This document shows positions 1 to 10,848 of a DNA stretch of 64,000 nt, piece by piece. Source of the DNA: Panaeolus papilionaceus (lineage: Eukaryota > Basidiomycota > Agaricomycetes > Agaricales); contig JADNRZ010000015.1 in NCBI GenBank assembly GCA_015501605.1, forward strand, positions 62,001 through 126,000. The letters are read 5' to 3'. Positions within the stretch are counted from its first letter, which is position 1; each line of letters opens with the position of its first letter. The notes under the pieces were generated by a model. That model had not been told where the DNA came from. It worked only from the letters and a program-made list of their open reading frames with translations, and ran no database searches. The position numbers and the translations under genes are program-made.

Positions 1-812
1 CCGTCACTAAAGTGAGGGAACGTCGCTTCACTGATTATACAACTTGGCAGCTGGCTGTCAAAGTTTCAGCGAGCGTGTCGGCATTGACCTTTATATGGTT
101 TTTCATTTTTGAACTGACACAAGAGTCGAAGTTCACTTACAACGCCTGGCATCCATACATCTCTCCCCTCCCCGTCCTGGCTTTTGTTGTTTTGCGGAAT
201 TCTAGTGCTGTCATGCGCTCTGCGCATTCGGAAGCCTTTGCATTTTTTGGACGATGTTCCTTGGAGGCCTTCATCATCCAATATCACCTATGGCTTGCAG
301 CTGACAGTAAAGGTATCCTTGTCGTCATCCCTGGGACACATTGGCGGCCTGTCAATTTTTTGGTGATTAGCGCCATCTTCGTCTTCGTCTGTGAACGAGT
401 GGCTTTTGCTACTGGAGAGATAACCAACATATTAACGGGGAAGCAACGTTTCCAACCTCTACCATCTCCTGTAACAACGCCGAGCACAGTTTTTTCAGTC
501 CCAGACGAGGATGAAGACGAGGATGCCCAAGAACTGGAGCTACCAGAACGAACTCTCGATCCCAATGATTCCCGCAAGGATGAAGCAGGAAACCCAGCAC
601 CATTGGAGCCAGATACACCTATCCGACCGCAACGGTGGGTTGACCATCTTGCAAACAACACCTCCGAACCATCCAGAGCCAAGAAATTAAGAGCATGGAT
701 TGCGACCCACGATTGGATATTTGGGCCACATTTGCGCATCGTGGCATTATTTGCTACATTGTGGACTTTCAATATTTTTTGGGTGTATCCTGAGGACATT
801 ACTGTGGGTTAG
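1..812 (+). CDS. CAS1-type 10-TM acyltransferase (glycan O-acetyltransferase), 3' part
   Basis: The frame is open to the left window edge, so the 5' part lies outside. The visible part carries the C-terminal membrane segments of the Cas1p/CASD1 acyltransferase domain. The key motif is FGRCSLEAFIIQYHLWLAAD, the family's helix with a QYHxWLAAD core, followed by two hydrophobic segments and an acidic D/E-rich linker near residues 165-175 of the visible part. A final hydrophobic segment ends in a short tail and TAG at 810-812. In Cryptococcus, Cas1 O-acetylates the capsule polysaccharide, and animal CASD1 acetylates sialic acid. In a mushroom the acceptor glycan is unknown. The protein is expected in the Golgi membrane. 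The family call is firm. The substrate cannot be read from sequence. Confidence 0.85.
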   Translation, partial: VTKVRERRFTDYTTWQLAVKVSASVSALTFIWFFIFELTQESKFTYNAWHPYISPLPVLAFVVLRNSSAVMRSAHSEAFAFFGRCSLEAFIIQYHLWLAADSKGILVVIPGTHWRPVNFLVISAIFVFVCERVAFATGEITNILTGKQRFQPLPSPVTTPSTVFSVPDEDEDEDAQELELPERTLDPNDSRKDEAGNPAPLEPDTPIRPQRWVDHLANNTSEPSRAKKLRAWIATHDWIFGPHLRIVALFATLWTFNIFWVYPEDITVG

Positions 813-1515
813 GATTTGGAAGGATAATTTGATTGATAGAGTACAACATTTTAATAATACAACCAAGTAAGTAATTACGAAGTATATACAAAATCTAGAG
901 AGAATGTTTATATCAGCATGATGGTCATAAACGAATAAGCGTGGGATCAGTATTAGCATGGATGATCAACACCTCCCGTCCTTGAGACGAAATCAGGGCT
1001 TGACTTCTAGATATTTACATCATTGGAAAGAATTAGAATAGACAACTCACAATAAAAACATAATGGATAGTCAACGAGTGACAGTGATAGGACTGAATAA
1101 AGATGACAATGAGCATTGAGAAAAAAGAGAAAAGGGATCATAAAGATCAGAAATTTGGGTATATGAATGAAACTCATCAGCTGTAGCTTCGAAGTAGCGA
1201 TTCATTTGTCTCTTCAGACAAAGACAAGTCAAACTAAATTCAGAAACATACCAGCCTAAGCGCCAAGTACTTGGGCTTTGGAGCTTGACAAAAAAAGAAG
1301 ACAAGGAAAGATGAAATTTGAAAAAATTTGAGCTTCCTTTTTGTGTGTAATAAATTAGGGCTGGTTAAAGCAAAGTAAAAAACAAATAAATCACGTGAGA
1401 GGACGCGCTCTATTCTTTTATGCGTGACAAATGAGAGTGTGTGACAGATCATGAGCATCTCCTTTTCGGAAAGGTTGACGCATTGCTACAGTTCTTTCTC
1501 TTTACTACTTTCATC
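813..1515. other. intergenic region upstream of CUT8
   Basis: This 700-bp AT-rich stretch lies between a stop codon and the next same-strand gene. It should hold the 3' UTR of the CAS1-like gene and the CUT8 promoter. I see no coding signal or repeat in it. Confidence 0.6.
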
Positions 1516-2761
1516 ATGACCAATGTTCTTCACCCGACAATTGGCTTTCACCCAAGACAAGTCTCCCATGCTCCATCACCTTTTGGATTTGGATTTGGTC
1601 TTGGTTCCTCCTCTTCATCTTCATCTATGACCTCCACATCCTGGGGAGCAGCTACTCCCGGTCATACTAATCCTGCAGCTTTTCAACAGCTAGCCAATTC
1701 TGTCACTCAATCTGCTTCCAACAAACCACAGAAGAGACGTCATGAAGAGGATGATGAGAACATAGCTCCTCGAGACGATGCTATGGACAGGAGTCCCACC
1801 CCAGAGCGTCCGAAACGTGCGCCACCTAAGCGAGTCAGGATGCTTCATCCTCAAGATACCACCTTCAAGGATGATTCACCTTCAAAGAAAAGTTCTGAAA
1901 ACGAAAGCGATTCGGACGTGGATATTGGTGTTTTGCTTGGTACAAGTCTTTCCACGACGTTACCTAATTAGATTATTGACGACTATCACAGCGAGTCTAC
2001 CACAACAATCACTTTTACCACTCCTTACCTCCCTCATCAGTGCCCAGCCTTCACTTAAATCTGTGATTCTCCCACTAATCCCTCGACCAACACTTGAAAC
2101 TGCTCTTCAAGCCTTGGGACAATCAGCAAAGAGATTGAGGGATGCATACCCTTACTCCAATATGCAGACCTCCTCGCATGCTTTTGGGCAGCCCTCACAG
2201 CACATTTTGCATTCACAACAGCAACAACACACTGGCATGCGGGATTCTTATATTATATCCAGATTGCGACCCCATGTGAACGACTTCGTCTCGTGTTGCA
2301 TGTCTTATCTCCCCTACTTCACCTGCGTCCCACCTCCAACCAATACTCAGGCTACTCCAGCTTCGCACTCTCAGCCTTCCTCCTCAGGCTCAACTTTAAC
2401 GATACAATCTTTGCACAAGGACAAGTTTCATCCCTCAGAAACGTTTTTATTCCTTTCCGCTGTCACAAACCATCTTCTGAACCAGCCAACCCTGACGATC
2501 TCCCAGTTGTCCCCACTAATGCTTCCTCGACTATCTGAAGAATGGAAGGCATGGGTCGACAAAATCGATGAGACAGTGAACCAACAGGGAAGGATGTTTG
2601 GTTCGGAGACAGTGAGGACATGGGAACGTGGGCTGGACGAAATGGCGTCTGCAACGGCGCCCGGGGTGTCAGACGTAATGCGAACCATCCGGGACAACTG
2701 GGTTCTAAAAGCTGGATGGCTTGTTGGCAGAACCATGCAGCATGCAATGGACGAGCTCTGA
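1516..2761 (+). CDS. CUT8/STS1: Cut8/Sts1 tethering factor for nuclear proteasome
   Basis: There are two exons, 1516-1939 and 1992-2761, joined by a 52-nt intron (GTACAAG to CACAG) that restores the frame and gives about 397 residues. The start at 1516 gives MTNVLHPT, the usual opening of basidiomycete Cut8 proteins. The N-terminal third is Ser/Gly-rich and basic, with RRHEEDDE and KRAPPKRV stretches that suit nuclear targeting. The conserved Cut8 helical domain starts at the splice junction (LPQQSLLPLLTSLISAQP), followed by LIPRPTLETALQAL and the aromatic YPYSN. Cut8/Sts1 anchors the 26S proteasome at the nuclear envelope and is needed for nuclear protein turnover and chromosome segregation. 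The family call is firm. Confidence 0.88.
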
Positions 2762-3342
2762 ATGTCTGTAAGGAAAGGGCAGGATCCACGTCATTCTTTC
2801 ATATTCTTACGATCTACTTGATGAACACGCACTTTGCCATGACTTATCAGACTGGAACATACATCACCTTCATTCGCATCCATTTTCATTGTTATACTCT
2901 ATATTAGCACTTCCGTTCGCTCTTTTTTCTCTGCGTTTCTTTGATTGTGCAAGTAACTGGTTACCTGACTTATAATATATATCTGGTTGAACCTATCGGT
3001 GACCTGACTGACCTTATACGAGATGATATCATGACACGACCATCATATCCACACATTAACGACAAGGTAGCAGCAAAGCTTGACACAAGGTCATTGAACT
3101 CTTGTAATTGTCCTTTGAAAGTCTTGAAATATTCATATCGAATAGACTAACAAGTCATGAATCTCGGAGTCGTAGTCGAACCTCAACTTCGTACATAAAA
3201 GTAATTGATTCAAAGTCACGTGAGTAAGGGAATGGCGGGACGGACCGTTTTGATTCTTGAATTTTGAATTTGAAAGGTTTTTGTGAAATTTGAAGTGGTT
3301 GCTCGCTGTTGTGGACGACATTGAACCATCTCCGTCCCATGC
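2762..3342. other. intergenic region between CUT8 and the PPR-like gene
   Basis: The stretch is 580 bp of AT-rich sequence between two same-strand genes. No gene or repeat was seen. It presumably carries the CUT8 terminator and the next promoter. Confidence 0.5.
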
Positions 3343-5155
3343 ATGCCCCTTCGCGCTCTTCGCCTGCTTGCTACGTCTATACCCCAAGAGGTTACACATG
3401 CTGCCTCACTTTCTTTCACCGACACCTTACAACTAGCTGCTGGTCGGGCATGGTCCCGACGTGTCAGCACGCATTCTCGTCAAGACATACCCTCGAGAAA
3501 ACGTGCAACTCGTGCCAGTACTCAATTTCAACCTCCCACTGAACAGGCATCACCTTCAGGTCCATCCATGTACGTTAAATACTGTTACATTGCTACCCCA
3601 CGTCCAACTCGACGTCATTTTCTTTTTTAGAACAGGACTTGCTGGTTCATTTTCAAATCATGGGCGGAAAAAAAGGGATATTGGAACCCACTACTTGGCC
3701 ACCAGTCTTGACCAGGAAAATAATCTGTCCAATCCTCGGCATTCTCAAGCTCCTGGAAGCACCTGCCTCCCTAATGTCGTACATTTGGATCCCGAGGGTG
3801 TTGACTTTGAAGTTTATCAACGCGACCCTCAAGACTCCCGAGATAATTCAGTATACCACGACATCTTCAATATTGTGCCAGCCAACGTCATGCCATACGT
3901 TCTCACACCAGCCAGCACGAGTGATCCTTGTCTAGGAAAATCTCCAGCTATACCCGCACCTACCAGTCAGCGTTCCCTTCATCGGAATCTTCTTTTCCTT
4001 CTTCAGACACCCAAACCTCCACCCAGCCTGCCATCCCTCATCGATTACCACAATCTATATCCTCAGTGGCATTCAACGCGTTCATGCAACCTTTTAATTC
4101 ATATAGGCCTACGAAACCGTTCATTTGGGCTTGTGCGTCGCTTATTGGCCTCCTTTCGGGAAAACGGACTTCAAAGGAACGCAGAAACCTATCAACTGGA
4201 AATTAGGTGGCTTATTCTTCGAGGTAAATGGGATGAAGCTTGGAATTACGCCAATCGTGTCAAGGAAGATATTTCCAACGACGGCCAACTCCCACTTTCT
4301 ATATGGCTTGAGTTTTGCCGCCCAAGACACATATTACGACAAAAGAAAATGCCCTCGGACAGTGATGAAGATTCCATAGTTGCACCACAAAGACACGTAG
4401 CCGATTCAACCCTTTGTCGCAGTCGCCACGAAGTGCTTCGTCGTCATCTTCCTCCTTCGATGCCACCATTGCCTCGCAGCTCTCCCTTTCTCATCCGCTC
4501 CATTGTTCAGCTCATGGTCAAATCTGATCATCGGGACGACGCCTTGGAGTTAGTCCAGAATTATTTCAAGGTCTTGCCACCCCATCTCAACCCTAGAATT
4601 TCAAACGGATGTATATACATCATCCATGCCCTAATGGTGTCAAACACCAGTAAAGATGGCCTTCATAGGTTTTATGAAAGCCGGAGGACACTTGCCTCTC
4701 TGTTGGCACTTAATTCCTCTCTTAAGCCAACACCTCGGACGTTATACATCCTCTTACAGCCACTTCTTCGAGCTAAACGTTGTGGGACAATTGCATGGGA
4801 TACTCTTCAAAGCTTTAAATCCCAATGGGGACACTATGTTGAGGATAGACGGGTTCAACGCCGCGTTTCTCAACTCGCGTTAAAAGAAGGCCGTTTCGAT
4901 ATCGTCAAGAAAATCTCGCAGACGGAGGGTTTCGACCGCAGTTCGAGGCAGCGCCAGTTGGAGGAGAGACAAGCAACGGATACCCTAGAAATATCATCGA
5001 TTAACCCATACCATAGACCACCCCTTCGACACGTCTACACGGGAAATGGGAGGGAAGCCCGATTATGGTTTCGCCATAGAATGCGCTTACGTCGTAAGCT
5101 CAGAAATAGACTCCGCCATGTGACTGAGCAAGGCCAACGCTTGGGACCTGGATAA
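3343..5155 (+). CDS. PPR-like putative mitochondrial protein
   Basis: Two exons, 3343-3569 and 3631-5155, are joined by a 61-nt intron and give about 583 residues. The first 50 residues are rich in Arg, Ser and Ala, have almost no acidic residues, and look like a mitochondrial presequence (MPLRALRLLATSI). Around residue 245 the segment RSFGLVRRLLASFRENGL, followed by NAETYQLEIRWLILRGKWDEA, has the helix-turn-helix spacing of a pentatricopeptide unit. Another possible unit lies near RDDALELVQNYFKVL. The C-terminus is strongly basic. PPR proteins bind organellar RNA and act in its processing or translation. That role is inferred from the repeat only, and no orthologue is recognised. The start codon is the first ATG in this frame. 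Confidence 0.6.
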
Positions 5156-6598
5156 TTATCCTCCAATTAAAATTCCATAAATCCTACGAATCGGCACCCA
5201 GTGCCCAAGCAACGTGGAGATCTCACATTTTGTGCATGATACTACGGGTCAACAATGACATCTAAATCCCACAGGCTATACTTCATGTAGTAATAAATAT
5301 TTTAATTCTACTATATTTTTTCTTTTTCCAAGATCCATTCAGGGTTTCGGATTCAAAATAAAGTTAACACCGTGGTATTAGTAGAAGACCGGACGGTTGA
5401 TTTCAAGCTCGCCACATCGAGGCGGCGTGGAGAAATCAAACTCTGATTCAGATAAGGGGGAGGGGGTGAACCGAGAATGAGCGCCAATCAGATTGGTTTG
5501 TCCTTAATTTGTCCCCACCCTTACTAGGAACGACTAGCTGAGAAGTGGCATCATTGGTGAGTATAACAGACCATAAATTTGTTATTAGTGATCATTCCCC
5601 AGATTCTGGACGCGTGTATACAGGTCTTGATTTGTTCCCCAGTGCAATATGGACCAAGCAAGGCCGATCTTTTGCTTTGGCTCAGGTAATTATCCTTTCG
5701 GGGTTTTTTTTTTTTTTTTTTCAGGTTACACAATCAGGTGCCTCAGGCTGCGCGGGTAATCAGCACCAGTGTGTTCTGACGCTCAACTGGGCAGGTTCAT
5801 CACTACTTTAACCACTGATGACCGATGCATAGCAAATTTTGATGAGAAGTTCAACGTACATCTCCTCTGGCAGCTGTACAATGGACATTGATGAACTTCC
5901 CTTGGACCGGCCTGTTCTTCTCTTCCACTGCGGACGTTTTTGAAGGCTTTGAAAAAAATCTCCGCTCTTTTCGTGATCCGTAACTGAAACCTCAAGGCCT
6001 CCCAGAGCATTGCATCAAATATGCTATCTGATGTTTCTTCCTAACATTATCTGACTCGAATTTTCTGGGGCTAATGTCAAATGTAAAAGAGAAAAAACTT
6101 GAAAAGTTTCCTTATTTCTTTTTGGAAAACCGGCCACCGTCCAACTGGAATGATCCTGAGGATACTCTTCAAACCTTGCTAGGCAAGCTCCACCGCGATC
6201 TTTACAGGCGCCGATCTACCGTTTCTGTCATCGAAGCATAGCATTCGTTCGAAAAAAAGCCAAGATGCTGGTCTAACTTCGCCTTGCTTTTGACCTTGTC
6301 ATCCCTTTATTTGCCATCGGTGCTGTCCGAAGATCAAATTCGAAAATGTCGTTGAGGAGATGTCACTCTCAGTCATATTGACAATAGTTTCTCCCTCCAT
6401 TTCTAGACATGGCGTTATGTGTTCTACCCTGCTTAACTTCATATCCAATCGCGAGGAGGGTTACAGGAACGCGACGTAGTTCGATGATCAAAAAAGGACA
6501 GCCTATCGCCACTCATAAATTGCTTTTAAAGAGTCTTTTGCAAAGGCTCGAATGTCAGTAGCGGTTATTTTCTCCTCATCTCGCTTTGCCTATTCTCG
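5156..6598. other. intergenic region, 1.4 kb
   Basis: No convincing gene was found. The stretch includes an 18-base T run at 5704-5721 and several short open frames without coding character. It could hold unrecognised 5' exons of the REXO4-like gene, because relatives usually carry a basic N-terminal extension that is missing here. Confidence 0.4.
5704..5721. repeat. poly-T tract (18 T)
   Basis: An uninterrupted run of 18 T residues is followed by CAGG. On the minus strand this is an A tail, which can mark a retrotransposed copy, but no adjoining element or target duplication was recognised. Confidence 0.7.
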
Positions 6599-7510
6599 AT
6601 GGTACCCTCGATGGAGCGTTTTGTCGCCATGTCCTGTATTAACGTTGGAGTCGGTCCCGGAGGTACCACAAACCTCCTCGCGTGAGTTCAGCTGCTAGGC
6701 ACTCTGTTCGATACCTCCCTCACTGGTCACCACGTAGCCGTGTCGCTTTAGTGGACTACCGGGGGGACGTGATCTTTGAGAAATACGTGAAGCCAACGAG
6801 TATTGTAAGTTCTGCAGCACGTCTACTCTTGGCAGCCTTCTGAATATACCCGCAGGTCACTGACTATCGAACTGCGGCCACAGGGATAACCCCTGAGCTG
6901 CTGGCATCTCGTATGTCATACTTCATCGATGCTCTGCTTATATCCGACTAAAATATACCCTCTTCGCAGCTGATGCATGGACATTCGACATGATTCAACA
7001 ACATATAGCCAATCTCTTGGTAGGGAAGATCCTAGTCGGCCATTGCCTATGGAACGACCTAGCTGGTAATTTATCTAGTCCTCCGCAAAACACGGTTAGA
7101 TTGACCTAGTCGTCGACCTCAGTTCTTGGCCTGCCTCACCCTACAGTTGACACACGCGATGTGGCGCTCTATCTGGTTCGACCTTTTCCGTCCTGTTATT
7201 GACTAGATGACGAGGATATTTACCTATTTCAGCCCTTCCGAAATGCTCTGAAATCAACCACTGTAGTCGGTCTTCGAACCCTTTTGTGGCTTTTGATGAA
7301 CAGACGGTGCCAGGAGGGTCAGCTCCATCCTGTGAGTCCTCAGCTACTTGAAAACCGTCAGTCCGCTATGCTAATGTGTCATAGGTGGAAAATGCGCGAG
7401 CTGCGCTCGACTTGTATCGATCAGAGGAAACCCGATGGGAGACGGCCATTTCCAACGCAAATTGGCCCTGCCACCTTCCACCCAGTACATTTTCACGCTG
7501 CTACCTCTGA
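6599..7510 (+). CDS. REXO4-type 3'-5' exonuclease homologue with eroded active site
   Basis: Seven exons (6599-6681, 6738-6804, 6856-6910, 6970-7065, 7123-7175, 7233-7331, 7385-7510) splice to one open frame of about 192 residues. The fold is that of REXO4/Rex4 DEDDh exonucleases: RFVAMSCINVGVGPGG, then RVALVDYRGDVIFEKYVKP, then VTDYRTAATGITPELL, then GKILVGHCLWNDL, then VDTRDVALYL, then VENARAALDLY. The family's catalytic DCE is replaced by SCI, and its H-x(4)-D element is changed to LHPVENA, so D, E, H and D are all missing. Only the Asp of GHxLxND remains. All six introns keep good splice sites and the frame is intact. It may be a pseudoenzyme or an early-stage pseudogene. The usual basic N-terminal extension is absent or lies in unrecognised upstream exons. 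Confidence 0.8.
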
Positions 7511-7955
7511 TTCTGTCATCCGCAATTTCGCTTCTTGTTGTCGTTTGTGTAATTCATAGTCCGCTCCCGCGTGTTCGTTCCTTTGTATACCGGATTTTCT
7601 TCATATTACGGACCAGATGTTATAATTTCTACCTTGATTTTTTTGGCTAACATTCTATGATGTTGAGATTGTACATAAATAACGTTGTGGATGACACAAT
7701 AAATGTCAGGCCACATATGGTATCTACTTCCCCAAAAGGAGACAAGAACCAATAAGCCATTTTGTTGTTGTTTTCATCGTCCATGCTACAAGTCTTGGAC
7801 TCGAAACACAGAAAAACACGACTTGAAGAGGCGATATGGTTGGTTGTTGGACCATTTGCGCGATATTTTGGGCGTGCATGCGGGGAATAGTCAATCAAAA
7901 CTTTAACTGCGTGTCTTTCAGGGGTGTCAGCATAGGCCAAGGAATAAGACAAAAA
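7511..7955. other. convergent 3' intergenic region
   Basis: This 445-bp stretch lies between the stop codons of the REXO4-like gene (+) and the carrier gene (-). It should hold both 3' UTRs. No other feature was seen. Confidence 0.5.
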
Positions 7956-9556
7956 TTATACTTTTTCGGCCCCCATAATTCGTAGGGTTCCCTCATAAAC
8001 AAATATTGCAGATGCATTAACAGGGAAAGCACGTAAAAAGCAGGGTCCCAATCCACGGAAGAATCCTCGAGCCCCGTCATGAAGGTAGATGTGGCGCGCA
8101 ATACCAACAAAAGACGGGCGTTTCAGGGTGGTTGCCAGTCCCATGGAGGTAGGATAAGGGCGTGGATAAGGATGTGCCATCATGCGACTGAAGGGATGAA
8201 CCGAGTTATTTGAAAACATCTCGATCAGCCCATTGATAAATTGTCCACAAATTATCTTACTTTTTTATATTGTCGAAGGGAATGGCCATCGCCCAGAATG
8301 CGAAAGAGCCAAGTCCACCGGAAAGAAAATTAGCCAGCCCTGTGCTTATCTGCAAGGTAGACATCAAGATAGACATTAACACGAGGTAGAGGGCAAAACA
8401 TTATGCAGCACCTCGAACTGTGTCCCTGACAATCGTGAAAACGCGCGCATCAATGCCTAACGAAATATGGAGAAACAGTGAGCAGCATCTCTCTTCTTAA
8501 ATAACCGGTCGTACTTCAAAAGAAAGAAACATCCAGAAGAAGTTGCTCCTGAATGCAAGGCTACCAGTAAACCCAGACCACAAACCAAGGGGTCCCTGGA
8601 CGCGATATATTTGGCGGATACAGTCGAAAGGCCCTTTGAATTGGCGGTCTGCCGCTGACCTTTGCGACTGTAGCTGGAGCTTAACTGTTATTATATCAGT
8701 GTTGGGACAGCTACATATTCACTTAGGTACAGTATAACCTTTCAAAAGTTCAACTGGTGTCGCAATCAATGCACTATTCGGACATGAACAAGATCAATCA
8801 TTTCTCCCGAGAATCAAAACCAGAGTCTTACCTTGTCCAACCGGCCAATAATCCAGCAATGCCATGCGCAGGTAATGTTAGACGAGAAACTCCAGACGAA
8901 GTTACTTCGGTCATGCCACTTCGGTGTAGGAATAATCGATAATTATGCAACGAACCAAGAAGAACTGAATCGATTGCTGCCCAGCCAACAGCGGGTGGTG
9001 TTGCTCCTTTGTACAGGGCAAATATGCCCTGATCTTGAGTCAGTAATTTAGAACCATGAAGTTGATACATGTATTCCGCGTTGGGACACACCTCGTTCCG
9101 GACAATTTTAGTTAGGACATCGATAGCGCCACGATAAGTGCCTGATGGAGCACATTGCATGCGTGTTTTAACAGTATCAAATCTGGTTCATATAAAGAAA
9201 ACCCGGTTGAATGTTTTTCTTTCGACGAACTCTGGATTTAAGAGCAAAAACAGAATAAACCACGAGGCAAATGCTGCTCAAGATGAGGATCGGACTCACA
9301 AAATTCGACGGATAAGTTACCCGTGACCAACAGCGACCTGAGATTACGGGCCCTCAAATCCATTTCAGGCGACCTCAAAAAGGTTTTTCGAAACTTACTT
9401 TAGTTAGACCTGTGACAACCAGATCAGCCTGGAGTCGGTGAAAAGGTCCTGCATGCAAGATGAAACTCGCTGCCAATGGAAAAACATACCACTACCCATT
9501 CCCGCGAAAGCACCGACTAACCTGACCTGCCGACGAGCATCACCATCATTACTCAT
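7956..9556 (-). CDS. mitochondrial carrier family (SLC25) transporter
   Basis: Ten exons read on the minus strand (9490-9556, 9399-9409, 9321-9337, 9092-9182, 8832-9028, 8739-8773, 8515-8684, 8412-8456, 8261-8349, 7956-8187) give about 317 residues, the normal SLC25 length. The three repeat signatures are HGFDTVKTRMQ (Gly in place of the usual Pro), TPVELLKVKLQ and IPFDNIKNRM. The C-terminus has GARGFFRGLGPCFLRAFPVNA. It sits in the inner mitochondrial membrane. The substrate is uncertain, but the sequence style is closest to the acylcarnitine/basic amino acid branch. Exon 2 is only 11 nt. An alternative upstream acceptor for that exon would add about 12 residues that fit the family poorly. 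An in-frame TAA after GGTCACGG is removed by splicing at GTAACT. Confidence 0.88.
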
Positions 9557-9757
9557 TCGAAATAAGCAGTTGTTCGAAAGCCTTCTCAGAAAGCAAGTAA
9601 ACTTAAAAGCAGACACTGAGCAAGAAAGATCAAAGCTGGCAATTGAACTTGAACTTGAACCGGCAACTTGAATGAAAACCGTGGGTATGGTGAGCCGGTA
9701 AGACGGCCTGCGTTTCCTGGGCCATCCCTTCCGTATAACCCACACATCCACCATCTT

Positions 9758-10693
9758 ATGTCGGAGACAGAAAAACAATGCAGGATATGTTTCGATGGTG
9801 TAGAATCAGAACGGGAGCTAGGTCGGCTAATCAGGCCATGTCTTTGTAAGGGTTCAATCAATGTATGTCTTCAGTTTTTGGACAACGAGATTTCGGAAAC
9901 TGACACCAGACATATCACTAGTACGTGCATGTACAATGCCTGGAGAAGTGGCGACACACTTCCCATTCAAAAAGCGCTTTCTTTGCATGTCCACAATGTC
10001 ATTATAGGTATCGATTCGCCAGGACCCAGGTCGTCGGGCTTGCTGCCAATCCAGGTTCGTGTTGGTGCAGTTGAAAGTGGCCTGGTCTCACATCCTAGAA
10101 AGTCATTCTAGCCATCGTGTCAGGCTTCCTCTTCACCCTCCTCGTCATGTTGGCCTCCTATATCACCTCATTTTTAATGTCTTCATTCGAGCAACCCCGT
10201 TATGAAAGGCCGTACTTTTTCTTAGTTGATCCGTTTGATGTCGCCCGGGACCTTGTGTCAGCAACATTTCGAATTCTGCGTGATGGCGACTTAGGGGATT
10301 ATATTAGTAGCTCTTCAGGATCGACACAGGCTGAAGTAGCACCACCAGGGTTTTTGAGGTGGTTCATTAGCCGGTTTCTACTCGGCCTTCCTTTAATTGG
10401 CGCAGGTTCGCTCGTCCACATGCTCATCTCAATGCAATTCATCCGTCCAGTCCAATGGCTGGCACGATATCGCGGGAAAAGGAGTCGAAGAAACAACAGT
10501 GGAGATATCGCTGCTATACTCGTCATTGGTCTTATCCTTTTAGGTGCTTTAAGGTTTGGATCTTCTAACTCTTTCTTCAGGAGACCTTCATAACAAAAAT
10601 TACAGAGCGCTATCCAAGGTATATAAGATAACGGAAACATATGTTCAGAGAATGCTCCTGCGAGCAGAAGATGCTATTCTAGAGGTCAAATAG
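9758..10693 (+). CDS. MARCH-type RING-CH membrane E3 ubiquitin ligase
   Basis: Four exons (9758-9862, 9922-10054, 10112-10553, 10606-10693) give about 255 residues. The N-terminus begins MSETEKQCRICFDG and forms a RING-CH (RINGv) zinc finger: CRIC, then PCLCKGSI, then YVHVQCLEKWR, then CPQCHYRY. After it come a hydrophobic segment (IVSGFLFTLLVMLASYI), a loop, a second hydrophobic region near LLGLPLIGAGSLVHML and a third (AAILVIGLILLGAL). The tail KVYKITETYVQRMLLRAEDA resembles fungal MARCH-like relatives. Such enzymes ubiquitinate membrane proteins in the ER, endosomes or mitochondria. The target is unknown. The first two exons split the zinc finger, so the frame is only visible after splicing. 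Confidence 0.85.
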
Positions 10694-10848
10694 GCGCAGC
10701 GTACATACACATCAGGATGTATTATGGTAAATATTCATGTTCAATGAAAATCTTGAAGACTCTGGTATCAAAATCAATAACCGTCAGGGCCATAGCACGG
10801 TGGAGAGCATATGCAGACAACATTATACAGACGGGTCTATAATGAGAA

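Noticed and set aside
284..799. Long minus-strand open frame opposite the CAS1-like gene
   Set aside because: It lies wholly antisense to the recognised coding sequence and shows poor composition (serine runs from GAxGAx codons), so it is a shadow of the real gene.
1940..1991. Apparent frameshift inside the CUT8 gene
   Set aside because: A 52-nt GT-AG intron at this position restores the frame and gives a continuous Cut8 domain, so no sequencing error or pseudogene is needed.
5704..5721. Poly-T tract as the tail of a retrotransposed element
   Set aside because: No adjoining reverse-transcriptase gene, LTR or target duplication was found, so it is recorded only as a homopolymer.
9310..9340. 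In-frame TAA in the carrier gene, suggesting a pseudogene
   Set aside because: A GTAACT donor directly before it removes the stop, and the next exon continues with the FDTVKTRMQ motif in frame.
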